A program made the translations under genes and the position numbers. The notes below the pieces were generated by a model. That model was not told where the DNA came from and searched no databases. It was given only the letters and a program-made list of their open reading frames with translations. From Branchiostoma floridae (taxonomy: Eukaryota; Chordata; Leptocardii; Amphioxiformes; Branchiostomatidae): a stretch of 64,000 nt of DNA. Shown piece by piece: positions 11,385 to 24,300 of this stretch. Location of the stretch: assembly GCF_000003815.2 (NCBI RefSeq), contig NC_049997.1, positions 9,075,875 through 9,139,874 on the forward strand, written 5' to 3'. Positions within the stretch are counted from its first letter, which is position 1; each line of letters opens with the position of its first letter.

Positions 11385-11700
11385 TAAGGTGGGGTCACAC
11401 CTGCGTATATATTTGAGTCCGTATGAGGCGCGCATGGGAGTATTTGCCTCCACCAGGCCGAACAGGTCGTTGGAAAAATACTAGAAATTGGACAAACGTA
11501 AACAGGTAACAAGTCAGACGAGTTAGCTTGGTCGCTAACCATACTTCTCGGTCAGCTAACTCATCTGGCATGTTATGTATCTATATTTGTCCAATTTGTA
11601 CTATTTTCCCCGAGACTTGTGGAGCCTGGTAGAGACTAAGAGCTTCATACGCACCTAAAACGGACTTGGATATATATACGCATGTGTGACCCCACCTTTA
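11385..11700. mobile_element. MITE with long terminal inverted repeats
   Basis: It starts taaggtggggtcacacctgcg and ends with the inverse cgcatgtgtgaccccacctta-like sequence. Inner arms such as aaattggacaaa...tttgtccaattt also pair. Internal words (caatttctactatttt-like, gtggagcctggtagag) recur at 57720-57880, and a weaker relative lies at 35850-35990. This marks a family. There is no coding potential. Confidence 0.8.
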
Positions 11701-11854
11701 GCAAGCGGTACTGCACAGTTATTGGCGGTTCCTCAGATGATGGGAGACCTCCTCCCTAAACTTGGTCTGATTGTGATAGTTGTGTAGGGATAGGGGAGTT
11801 CAAATCCAGCTGTCATTGGGAAGTACTAGACTAAGTGTAAGTACTTTTGAGATA

Positions 11855-12460
11855 AAGGGCACGATACTGAATCTGTCAAAAAATAAACGTTATACATTGT
11901 AGTCACACCTTGACCTTTTTGTCATGTGACATGTAAGGTTACATTTTTGTCAAGGAATATTTTTACGCGGTTGTACTTATTATCAAGTGAAAAAACAAGA
12001 AAAATCTATCTGGTATATGTGTACCATGCTCTGTTTTTCCCCCTGAAAACCGTCCAAAGTAGATTCCCTTGTGGATGTCATTCATATTTCCCATCCAAGC
12101 GTCGNNNNNNNNNNNNNNNNNNNNNNNNNNNNNNNNNNNNNNNNNNNNNNNNNNNNNNNNNNNNNNNNNNNNNNNNNNNNNNNNNNNNNNNNNNNNNNNN
12201 NNNNATGATACTCAGGCTACACGATACTGAATCTGTCAAGAACGTTATACATTGTAGTCACACCATTACGTTTTTGTCATGACGTTACATGTACAATTTT
12301 GTGAAGGGCGACTCCCTTGATGTCGGAATATTTTACGCGGCTATACTTATCCATGTGAAAGAACAAGAAAAAATATATATATATGTATATCTGGCACGCG
12401 TGCCATGCTCTGCTTGTTGTATTTTTCCCCCCTTGAAAACCGGCCAAAGTAGATGCGGTT
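11855..12460. repeat. direct duplication on either side of an assembly gap
   Basis: The block 11855-12104 (cacgatactgaatctgtcaa...cattgtagtcacacc...tttttcccc..gaaaacc) recurs at 12218-12460, with the 100-N gap between. A third piece of it, ttcatatttccc..ccaagcgtcg, appears just left of the gap and again at 12770-12795. It is either a tandem duplication or two haplotypes placed side by side. Confidence 0.75.
12105..12204. other. assembly gap (100 N)
   Basis: Exactly 100 N, the conventional size for a gap of unknown length. The flanks are duplicated sequence. Confidence 0.99.
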
Positions 12461-12794
12461 GTGTAATCTCCAAGGTGGGATCTTTCGTCTTCCACTGTCT
12501 TCAAAAAAGGAGTCGAACCCAATAACCCAGGATCTAGAGTTAGCTTTACTAGTTTTAGACTAGAGTAGACACTTGTGACATTGTATTTTACACTGTTTAA
12601 ATCTTTTTATGTTACCTGCAATTAGCCCACGGGCAAGAATTTGCTATAAAACTTGTTTTTTTATTAAAACAGTAACATAAGCTGGGGAAGGAATTAGCCG
12701 ACAGAGGAGGATAATTGGCCACCGCGATGCCACGGAGGAATCTGCTTGGAGATTAGCGCTTCTGGATGTGATTCATATTTCCCACCAAGCGTCG

Positions 12795-13560
12795 TTACGT
12801 CACTGCTTCATTAACATAATTTATCCGTTTAAATGTTTCAACCCACATAAGTCGCTTTATAGCCATATTAATAGATTATTTTACCCCTTTACTCTACATT
12901 TTGCATTTTTATGATATTAGATTACGATCATACTACACTTTTAATTAAAATTGATGATAAATGAGTGTCGTTTTCTGTGTAAACCACTAACCTTGTTAAA
13001 TGACTGATATGCGTTACAAACAATCGGCCATGAAATGATATCTTCTTCTTCTTCTAAGAAGCTGTATTTGCTCGCAAATGTCGGCCTATTATTAAGGAGT
13101 GAAATATATTGTTATTCGTAATATTTTTTGGAAACCCCACGCCAATCCTGTGGGGTTATTAACTAAGCAAAATAATTACACTGAATACAGTTGACTGCCG
13201 CGCTTCATTAACATAATTTATGTGTATGTCTTATTTTACTGCGAATGTAAGTCAATTTGTATCCATATTCGCAGTATATTTCACCCTGCTATTGTACATT
13301 TTACATCTATGATACTAAACACCAGATTTGATTATGTATTTTATCATAATGTTCAATTTGATAAAATAATGGTTATCGATTTCTGTAGAAACCACTATCC
13401 ATATTATACAGGTATTATGAAAGTTCGCTAGCGAACCTGTTCAGTCATTCTGTATTTGCTTGCAAAAAATGTTACCTTTCTATAATACATAGAAGGGAAC
13501 ATATTGTTTTTGCTCAATTTTTGGGTGACCCCACGACAACCTTGTGGGGTTTATGAATAA
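12795..13560. repeat. two-copy tandem repeat, about 0.38 kb unit
   Basis: Unit 1 (12795-13165) and unit 2 (13195-13560) both begin gcttcattaacataattta. They share scattered blocks (ctctacattttgca/ctattgtacattttaca, tgtatttgct) and end with a small palindrome, accccacg-caa-c-tgtggggtt. The units are diverged. No coding frame is conserved between them. Confidence 0.7.
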
Positions 13561-13961
13561 ACAAAAATAACTGAATTGTGTTAGAAAGAAAGACTTTAAA
13601 AATTTGACACTAGAATCCATCAATACCTATGAGCTAGAAACCGACTGATGTAGGTATTATGAAGATATAGCATTATCAGTATATCATCTAACGTTATTAA
13701 GTAACGTTACCAACACACACATCAAGGACCATATACAAAGTAAGACTCTAAGAGGGGGTGTGGCAGGGAGCTATAGAGAGGGGTGGTTGCAGCTGAATTC
13801 CTAAGATGAGATATTGGGGGGAAATGCTAGCTGGAATCCAATTCACACTGCACCCTAAATAGCTCAACATTTAGCAACTTTATCACTGCAAAGATTCATT
13901 AATTTGTCCAATAATTCTTAGGTCAAAGGTCGTTATCAGACAAATCCTATTCCTCAGTTGA

Positions 13962-14044
13962 CCAATCACAGCCCAGTATTTCCCCTCATGTGACTCACCT
14001 CCAAACAGGAAGTGAAGTTGGGAGGCGAGTCTTCAGGAAAAAAG
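13962..14044 (+). promoter_or_regulatory. candidate cortactin promoter and 5' UTR exon
   Basis: A CCAAT box (13962-13966) is followed by aacaggaagtgaag, an ETS-type GGAA core, and by a good donor, aaaag|gtaaag, at 14044/14045. The next plausible acceptor is at 15293-15294, just before the cortactin start codon. This is consistent with a non-coding first exon. It is inferred from sequence alone. Confidence 0.4.
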
Positions 14045-14966
14045 GTAAAGATTTCCGCTTATTTTGCTGCAAATATGCAACGTTTTAACCATCATATGGA
14101 TCAACTGGAGCCCTTTTAACCTTAATATACTACTGAGACTGGTCAAGAACGTTATTTTTGTGTTTAGTTGGTGTTTTTGTGAGTATACGATTGGTTTGAG
14201 AACGTACGCGCAGCTAGCGCTAGCTTGATAAATAAATTTTATCGTATTTGTTATCTAGCTCAGAGTCAGATCAACTTCGAATCTATGAAGGAAGATCGCG
14301 ATATTTTTCATCCATATCCAGATATTTGTGTTGATAATGACAGAATTTCCTGCATTTCAGAGACACCTTCACGTCTCAATTCAGTGCAAAAAGTGTGAAC
14401 TAAACGAAGTGAAGCCATACATGTTTTTCTCACCCCCCCTCCCCATGCGTATTTGACAGGATGTCCATAATTTCTCTAGACTTGTCATAATTTTGCAACC
14501 CTATGTGATATATAACGTTATTGAATGACTCAAGTTTTAAAGGTTCAAAGTATGAAGTTTGGAGTCAATAGGGAGTCTTAGATGAATGCCAAGCATTTTT
14601 GAACTTCTTCTATTGAAAGTAATAAATAGACGATTCTATTGAAAGTAATAAATAGAAGAAAAGAGAAAGGAAAGGAAAACTTGGCAAAAAATATCAATAC
14701 AGAGCATGATTCAGTGCTATTCAAACAGTTACTAGTAGTTGAAGTCAAAAGAGACGAGGTGTGTGTGATTGTGTGTGGTGTTTTTTTTTGGGGGGGGGGA
14801 TATTTCGTTTTAAGCTAGGGTGCATTCACATGAGCTTTCATATCAAGTTGTATGCACAATACACACCTCATACACATCTCAAGCATTCTGTGCCAGTTTT
14901 AGGTACATGTACTGTGCGTATGCTAATCTTCCAGGGGTTATACAGTTTAACATAAACTTTGACAAA

Positions 14967-15090
14967 GTGGGACCGCGTGGCGCAATTGTCAGCACGTTTG
15001 ACTCAGGTCCAGAAGGTCCTGAGTTCAAACCCCGACGTGTCACCGATCTTGTGCCCTTGGGAAAGGCACTTTACACGACTTTCCTATATA
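14967..15090 (+). mobile_element. tRNA-derived SINE
   Basis: The sequence gaccgcgtggcgcaattgtc resembles a pol III A box in a tRNA-like context. gagttcaaaccccg about 45 bases later matches a B box. A non-tRNA body follows (gtgcccttgggaaaggcact). This is the head-and-body structure of a tRNA-derived SINE. It sits in the first intron of the cortactin model. Confidence 0.7.
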
Positions 15091-15318
15091 GGCTACAAAA
15101 ATCTTCAGCAAATTGAAGTTGGTAGCCTCAAAAACGGAAGAAAGCAATTGTGCGTATGAGTGACTACATATGAAAGAATACTGTCAACATGGACCTCATA
15201 CAAACTTGTACACGCTCATCTGATTGCAACTTACTACATGTTTGATTCAATTTTTTTATTACTGATGGCATACATTTTTGTTTGATTACTACAGATTAGC
15301 ACAGCAGTATCCTTCAGC

Positions 15319-18300
15319 ATGTGGCGAGCACAAGTAGGCAGCAATGTGGTGATGGACAATGGGGATGATGATGACTGGGAGACAGACCCTGACTTTGTGG
15401 TTAGTGGATATTAACTGCTGTGGTTAATTGATGTTAACCGCTATGGATAGTTAATGTTACTCAAATGTAGTTAGTCAATATTTCAGAAGACAACTTGTCA
15501 GATACTTATGACAAATGTGATTCATTGGACAAATACAAAGAGTACATGTATTTGTTTAACTTAAAGATTTAATGGCATACATGAAATTACTATCATTTTT
15601 TTCTTTCTGTTGATTCTTCATCAGTTGTACTCTTGTATGTTTAGATATGCATATTATGCAATCAGTTTATGCCAGGGGGCATTTATAAGTTGGATATACA
15701 GAAACAGATCGAAGATACACTTTATTATTTATTGATACATGTGTGAGGAAATCATCATCATCACGGGCGGCTTGCCCGGACCAGGAAGATCAGAAATGTC
15801 ATTGGTCTTTGGAGGAAATGATGCACGGCTAACTTGTAAAAAAAAATAACTCGGTAGATATCATAATATTCTCCATATTGAAATGCTCATCAAGTGTTAC
15901 CCTAGCCTGGGTACCATCCGTATTCTACCAGGNNNNNNNNNNNNNNNNNNNNNNNNNNNNNNNNNNNNNNNNNNNNNNNNNNNNNNNNNNNNNNNNNNNN
16001 NNNNNNNNNNNNNNNNNNNNNNNNNNNNNNNNGGTAGAATACGGATGGTACCCAGGCATAGTGTTACCCTATTTATGTTATTGTTTTGACCATGCTGCTG
16101 TGCTTTTAGAATGATGTGAGTGAGCAGGAGCAGCGCTGGGGAGCCAAGACCATCGAAGGCTCGGGGCATCACGAGTCCATAAGGTATGGTACATTTTGGT
16201 ACATGTACCCCAAGTAAATTTATAATCTCTAGGTCCACAAAACACAGATAAATCACACATGCTTTACCAAGGATTTCTTTAAACAAGGAAATAGGGGTGC
16301 TGTGCCATATTGTCATACCCTGACCATGCGCCCCTGTACCCTGGGAGCAGATCCTCTAGCAAGTATCACATGTGGCCATAGTCTTCAAATGTGACCTGTC
16401 TGATAGTAATTTGGCCCTTAGGAGCCATAAAATGCTCCATTCTAGCTTCACACCCTAGAGCTAGTAGAAGTAGAAAGGGAGAACTCTATCTCCCCCTCTT
16501 GGTCTCTCCACTCAATTGCAGTGCTCCCCCCTTGCAATTTTTTTCTAGAGAAAACCCTGCTTTACCTTTTTTGCCGTCCTGTGAAGGTGCTTGCGATCAT
16601 TCCACAAGTTAGTTATATTTTCCAATCCCTATGATTGCAAAAAGAAACTAACTTATCTTAAAACCAAATCTGTAATTTGTAACAACCATACCAAATTGCT
16701 TACTAGTAACAATAACTCCACATAGTTATGTTTTGAATGCAAAAAAATGGAATTATGATTACTTAAATCTAAACATTTTCAGTCTAATATCATGTCCATC
16801 AGTTACAGTTCTATACCTGCAGTTTGTGAGTTGCTCACTAGGTGTCATTGCTTGTCCTCTCCTGTGATTGACAGCCTGGATGCGCTGAGAAAAGGCGTGA
16901 GTTCTGATCACCAGAGGGTGAAGGAGAAGGAACTGGAGGAAGGTCCGAAGGCTTCGTACGGCTACGGCGGGAAATTTGGTGTGCAGAAGGACAGAATGGA
17001 CAAGGTAAGGAAGGTCCGGGGAGATGGTGTACAGGGCTCGAAATACTGGGTGCATGTGCACCCAGGTGCACCCAAAATTGGAACTGTGCACCCAATTATT
17101 TTCTGTGGGTGCACAGGGTGCACCCAAATATTTTCTTTGGTTTGTGTTTGTAAGGATATCAAAGTATACTTAGTCTAGTATAAACCATATTCTTGACATC
17201 TAAGTGTTAGAAAGATGATGGAAATGTCTGTCATGGTACTTGTTTAAGAATTTACAGCTTCTAATTAAGTTTTGTAATTAGTTATTTCTGACATTCTACT
17301 TCATTTTATGTGGTGCGCCCAAAATAAATTTGGTGCACCCAATTTTTTAAGCTGGGTGCACCAGTGCACCTAATCCCCAAAATGAATTTCGAGCCCTGGT
17401 GTAAAAGACTATGTATCCTTAAGTACTCTGAAGAAGCCATTTGGCACCGCTATTTGTAAATTGGATATGGAGTTAGGTAGCTGTGAGTTATAGTTATAGT
17501 TATAAGAACACATGAATTCCTTTCTGTTGTTAAGACAAATGAAAGGAAGATTCAAATTTAACTTTAAGGAATTTGGAAACGGGCATTTCGCTAAAACCTC
17601 CTAATCGGTACATGTACCATTCTTGTAATTTTTCTCCAAACAAGACTCTTTGATCTATTTCCTGCAAAAAAACATATTTAAAAAAAAACATGGACTTATC
17701 CAAACTTTCGACTGTCTCACTCGTAAAGGAATGAGCAATCCACCGGCTCTGTGAGGTCACTTTATGCAACTAAACCATGTGACACAGTGATCAGTGGATC
17801 ATAAGTTGTAGAAATTCTGGTGCTTACCCAGAGACAGGATGCAAGAGAAACTTCAATCAATTGTTCCCTTGCATCATGAGTTGATGCGTGGCAGCTACAG
17901 ACAGTTCAGACAGTTCTCGCCACACTGCAACTTAAAATCCACCGTTCACTTGAATTCCTTGTTTTTGTTGGAAGCTACAGTTCATCTTTGCTCTGTTTTA
18001 TTTTACGCAGGTTGCTGTCGGACATGACCACATTGAGAAGGTTGAGAAGCACTCCTCAGTGCTGGATGCTGCGAAGGGTTTCGGCGGGAAGTACGGCGTC
18101 CAGTCGGACCGTAAGGACAAGTCAGCAGTCGGCTGGGAACATCAGGAGAAGCTGGAGAAACACACATCTCAGCAGGGTATGTTCTGTATTTAGTAACCTT
18201 CTCCCTGCTATCCACATGTAACCCTAGCCTGGGTATAGAGCTACTTAAACAAATTTCAGGTACAGGTACACTGGTTCAACTTCTGGCGCATTTCGCATCA

Positions 18301-21300
18301 AAACATGGGTTTTCTCAGGTGGGTATGACATCCGACCCGCGGTCGGGCCGATACCTTGGGCGATACGGAATACACCATGTTATATTCTATATATATGTAA
18401 CGGTGAGTTGAACATGTAGATAACTGTCTTTTATAGTGATAAATTGTCATCTTTGTATGGTGAATTACATATTTAAATTTCAAATCAATTTCTTTGCAAG
18501 TTTCTCAAGTTTCAACTGCCAGAATATCATTTTTGTCATTGTTCACTTGTGTCAAGAAGTGATTTAGTTTTTTTTAGGTACAGGTACAGGTACAGGTACA
18601 CAGCCCTACCTGGGTACTATCTGGGTAGTAGTTTGCTCCTATGTTCCCTTCTGCTACCGTCAAACATTTACTGGTGACGTCAGTTAATGAGCAAATCAAG
18701 GAATGGGTTCTAGAGCGCTCGTTCAAACAGGTGTCCCAACACCAAGCGAACAGAGGGCGTTTCGGGTGTTGGGATGCCCGAGTGTTCAAACGAGTACTTG
18801 AACCCATTCCTTGATTCACTCACGTGTAAGTTCGGTATCTATGTACATACTTTCCAAGCTTGTTCAAAGTGCGAGACTGTGATGGCTGGGCCATGTTGTG
18901 AGGATGCCCAGGCTAAGATTTCCCAGAGTGGCACTTTATATTGATGAGGAAGGGAATGGTAGGGGGCAACAATCCAGATGAACCTTTTCAGTTGCAGAGA
19001 TACTGTAAATGCAGAAATGTTCGCGGTGGATTAATGTTCGCGGTTTTCGCGGTGACCACTTCACCGCAAACTGAAAACCACCGCGAATATTTTTCTATTA
19101 TGGTATGAGACTGCAGTCTATGGTGTTACCGCGAAATTAAATCCACCACGAAAAGTCCTTTTTCCTGCTACCGTGAAATTAAATCCCCGCGAACTTAAAT
19201 GCATTTACAGTATGTTGCAAAGGGGAGGGTTTGCAGCATACAGCAGCGAACAAAAAAACTGGAGAACAATGATACTCATTGTAAAAGCTACAAAATTAGG
19301 CTAAGATGATGATGATCATGTACAATTGTAACATTAATCAATTATTACGCCCTTATCTCCTGACTGATTTGGCAATGATAATTGATGATTGCAGACTACT
19401 CCAAAGGGTTTGGCGGGAAGTATGGGGTACAGAAGGACCGTGTGGACAAGTCTGCTGTGGGCTGGGACCATGTGGAGAAAGTCGACAAACACGAGTCACA
19501 GAAAGGTAGAACAGTGATACATACAACGTTTAACCTACTACTGTATGTGTTGCTAAAATGATATAGATGCGTGGCAATTTTGGTAAGATATCATGAATAG
19601 AGGTTCGTACAAAAATTCAGTTACAGGTATGGCCCAGGTACAGAGGATCGGGTCCAGGTTCAGACCTGAACCTGATTGTCTGTGAAAACTTGTGAATTGG
19701 CATACTGAAAAAGTGGTCCATTTTGCTACAAAGGAATCTGTTTGGTGGAGTATATGACTCCCACTGGTCACAGTTTTAGAATGCTGTCTTCATGTAAACA
19801 ATGCTAATTGCCTCTGTGCCTCTATGATGATGATGACTGGTTTATTCAACCAACAATTCATATATACACGACCCAGATAGCAGCCCTAAGGCTGAATTGA
19901 TAGGCACGTTCACATTACAATTGGAATAAAATCTGTTAAAAATATTTACAGCATGTCATCATTAAAACAAGAAATTTACTGAATAACACCATTAAGTAAT
20001 TAAATAAACTATTAGCAAGGAAACCATATAGTTAATCGGACTTCTCTTGAAAACCACCCACCCCTAGTCCTGAGTATTGAAGGTTATTTGAGTACAGTTT
20101 TGTATGAAATATTTACACGACTTTTATTTCAAATTCCTCAAAGACTTTGATGCTAACCCTTTTTTATCACATCCACTGGTACTTGTACTAAAAAGTTAAT
20201 TGATTTTGAAAATTTAAAAGGTATGGTTTAATATAGTCAGACAGTCTGCCAAAAAATGACTAGTAGTGGTGAGACTGATAGAATCTGGTCTATATGGACA
20301 GATGGTCTTTATGTACATGTAGTAAACAGGATTCTTATTAATGCTCGTGTCAATACGAAAAATCATCTATTGTATGACGATCGCACAACCTATGTACAAA
20401 TGCAATTGTGAACACCTTCTTTGTTCATGTGTGCCGCCCTGTATTCCCTCACGCTGCGTACATAAGACTATTCCCACGGATTTGGCGGAAAGTACGGCGT
20501 GCAGACGGACCGTCAGGATAAGTGTGCACTCAGCTGGGAGCACCAGGAAAAACTCAGCAAGCACAACTCACAGAAAGGTTGTCTGGTCTCGGACACTGTC
20601 CATGGGCATGAGAGCTGTTGTCTTGTGCAGTGTTGATGGTTTTAAGTCATTTTCACATAGTAATGGTGTCATTATACCACGAAAGTTCATTGCTCGAAAT
20701 ACCCACAGTCTTGCACACTCGCAAACGCAACATTACCACATTTTGCTTGGTGCAACTTGATTTCAAACCCAGGTAGCCAGTGTGGAATTTTGCAATTGGA
20801 ACACCACATTTCCCCCACCTACATGAACAAGCTTTTGGCATTTATTTCATATATTTCTTGAGAAGATAAAACAAAGCAAAAGCAAGCTGTATTGACAGGA
20901 GTAAGTAGTTATATGTAACTGGAAGAAAAGATGGTTGATTAGTAGCTGATTTGAGGAAAGTAATATCGAATGGAACTGAAATGCTGATGGTGCAACCTAG
21001 CTTTTGACTCAGGTTGCCACCTGGGCAACCTGGCCGAAAAAAGTATTTCGAGCACTGGACCTGGACACTGTCCATGGGCATGATAGCTGTTGTCTTGTGC
21101 AGTGTTAATGGTTTTAAGTTATGTTCACATATTAATGGTTTTTATACGTGGGGTGACCTTTATCCGTTGTTTTTAAAAACAGCACATTTAGGAGTATTTA
21201 GTCTGCTGACAGTGGTTTCAAATTTACAATATTTTCAAAATGTTCCGATTTGACACCACCGTCCGTCAACTTCATATCTCTGAATACGTTTTTTCTTACA

Positions 21301-24300
21301 AACAACGAATATAGGTTACCCTCGGATAAAGGTGAACCAGTGTTATGATGATTGTATATAACACTATTACAAGGTTTTTCCCAACACAAGAAATGCATGG
21401 TTACAAAATGTATGTTTTAAGGTCAAATTTTTTTGTTTGGTTTCAGTTCTGCTCCTCAATTTTTTGTCACCCAACTTCACAAGATAACTTCAGCATTCAC
21501 CCACTGTTACAATAGCCTGAAGTCAAGCCTTGTTTGCTTTAGTCCGCTCCTACATGTCAATATTTGTGATTGAAGCATACATGTTGAGTTACAAATATTA
21601 CAGATTTTGGCTATGTTTAATATGTAACATGTTGTGTTTTAAAAGTTTAAACATTTCTCCTAATCTATTCCAATATACCTGTGAATGCTAGACAGTAAGT
21701 TCACCTTTATCTGCAGGGGTAACCTTTATCCATTGTTGTAAGTATTTAGGAACATCAAGTGAATGGAGTTTGGTTTCAAAATTATTTTCAAAACGTTGAA
21801 CGTATTGATCCGTCTATCGACTTGATATCCCTAAAAAAAATACCTTTTTTTTATTAGATAAACAGCGGACATAGGTTAACCCACGGATAAAGGTGAACTA
21901 GAGTTACTTGTACTGGCTGACCAAAGAGTTTTCTTGTTCCCTCACTTAGACTACTCCAAAGGGTTTGGAGGGAAGTATGGAGTACAGAAGGACCATGTTG
22001 ACAAGTCAGCAGTTGGCTGGGATCACATCGAGAAAGTCGACAAGCACGAATCACAGAAAGGTACATTGTACAATCATATTCAAGCATATCAGATTAAATT
22101 CTTAGTTGCATGGCAAATGCTACCCAATTCTATGATTCTTTGTTTTGCAATTCCTGACTTTAAAGCTCTTTGCTATAGTGTGTCTGTGCATGTGATGCAA
22201 CAAGTATGCCGTTATTGTTTCAACAATGCAGGGCTTTAGCCAGCTCGAAATTCCAATTGTCGCGAAACCGCGAAAATTGATTAGAATGATTGAACTGAGA
22301 CCTTGAAAAACGGGTTTTATTTTTAATGAGATTATCGTATGCGAAAGGGCGCCGACACGCATTGTCAACAATCATAACAATAGCAAAACAAACAGTGTGT
22401 GGCTTTTACGACCGTGGACAGCGTCCCCAAGCCGCCTGTAGCTTTCACCAAGGATTTTTGTCCGTCAAGGTTGACGGATTGGTATGAAAATTTTTCCGTC
22501 CGACGCAGCAAATTTCCGTCAATTGACGGAAAAACGGACGCTGGCTAGAACCCTGCAACAATGTATTTGATAAGTCTAATAAGTCACATAGTGTACGGAC
22601 CCAGGAGACTGTCATATACATGCTTAACTCCTTTTTTCTTGTATTACTGCCATGGTGACAATTGTCAGATACAACATGCAAATAATTTTACCTTACACAA
22701 ACCGCTTAATATATTACCCTGGTTATCAGAGTACACCACTAGCCGGCCAAGGGAATTATGCTGCCTACGTAGCGGCTTAACTCCCCGGGGCGACTAATTC
22801 AATTTATGGAGCATGTTGCTAGGGGCTCGGGAAAGAATCGTAGCCGCGAGCGCTGTTCTCTGGCGACCGGGGTGCACTTATATCAGCCCTTGTTAGAAAC
22901 AGACATCAGTCTGCATAATACTTGTGTAGAACTTAGTAGAATCTGCAAGCATGACTCTATAGTTCTGAGTGTGTCACCCCCCTCCCCACTTAATGTAGCT
23001 CCCCTCTGCTTTGAGTTTGTTGAATGGCACTTGTATGTAGCATTTCTTCTTTGTAAAATGATATAGTATCTAGGAATGGGTAGTAACCAGTATGGTTTTC
23101 CGGTACAAAATCTGTTTTCTTTTTTGTTGTTGGACCAGTCCGGAAATACGGACCTAAAAAAAAAAATCAGTGAATTTTCTGCGCTGGTACCCACCCCTGG
23201 TAACGTTAGATGTAGTACTAGAATCTAATAGTAATACACTGGAATCCAGCCTTGCTAGCTTTAGTGCAATTCCAAACGTCGCTACTCTACTGTTGTCACT
23301 CTTTTTTGGCAGAATAGCAACTGTTTGGAGCAAACTAAAGCAAGGAAATTCCAGGCTACTTAATCTAACATAATGCTGGGTAGTTAAAACTATGCTGGTT
23401 GAAACATCACTTCACCCCCCTCCCCTGTAGTATCCCCACTGCTTTTATAACCCATGCTTGTGCACATGTAGATTATTCTCAAGGCTTCGGTGGCAAATAT
23501 GGTGTACAGAAAGACCGCGTGGACAAGTCAGCTGTTGGATACGAACACCAGGAAAAGTTAGAGAAGCACGAATCGCAGCAAGGTGAAACGGAAAATCCAC
23601 AGGACATTTTACGATCTTACATTGAATGAACTCTATGATTTGCTAAAAGAAGTTGTGTGCAAAAGAAGGCAGTGTCATAATGAAAATTGCTGTTTTGTGT
23701 TTGGTAAGATTAACTGTTAATTCTGGGGGAATTATGACCTCAAGACAATGAAAATGTAAGAAGTAAGTCTGGAAAGCTGTTTAAAGTGTCAAGGTCAACA
23801 GTAAAACTGCAGAAGATAAGCTTTCAAAAAAATTTTATCTGAAATAGTTTAAAAGGTTGTTTGACATTTTCCGTAAAAAAAGAACTGCATATTACAAACT
23901 TGTATGAAAGTTTTATGGATTATCTTCAATTACATCATGAAAGCTGATTAAAAGGTTTTTGATTGCTACCCTTCATTGTAAATGGAAAAGCCCAAACTAA
24001 GACAGCCTCTGCTCTATATCTGTGTATTTCAGACTATTCCAAGGGATTCGGAGGGAAGTATGGCGTACAGAAGGACAGGATGGACAAATCTGCTGTAGGT
24101 TATGAGGACCAGACCAAGCCCGAGCTCCACCCGTCCCAGACCGACACCAAGAAAGGCTTCGGTGGGAAATTTGGCGTGGAGTCCGACAGGGTGGACCAGG
24201 TGAATTCTGGAATTGACTGACTTTGACCTTGAAAACAAGCTGTGAAATAGGTCTTCTCTCATTGAATGTTTCTTATAATAACATAGGTTATAATTTACTT

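Noticed and set aside
14959-15159. Open frame starting MTKWDRVAQLSARL
   Set aside because: It lies in a tRNA-derived SINE; repeats of this kind often read open by chance.
16759-17178. Open frames around 16.8-17.1 kb on the minus strand
   Set aside because: Shadows of cortactin exon 3 and of the gtgcaccca-rich MITE.
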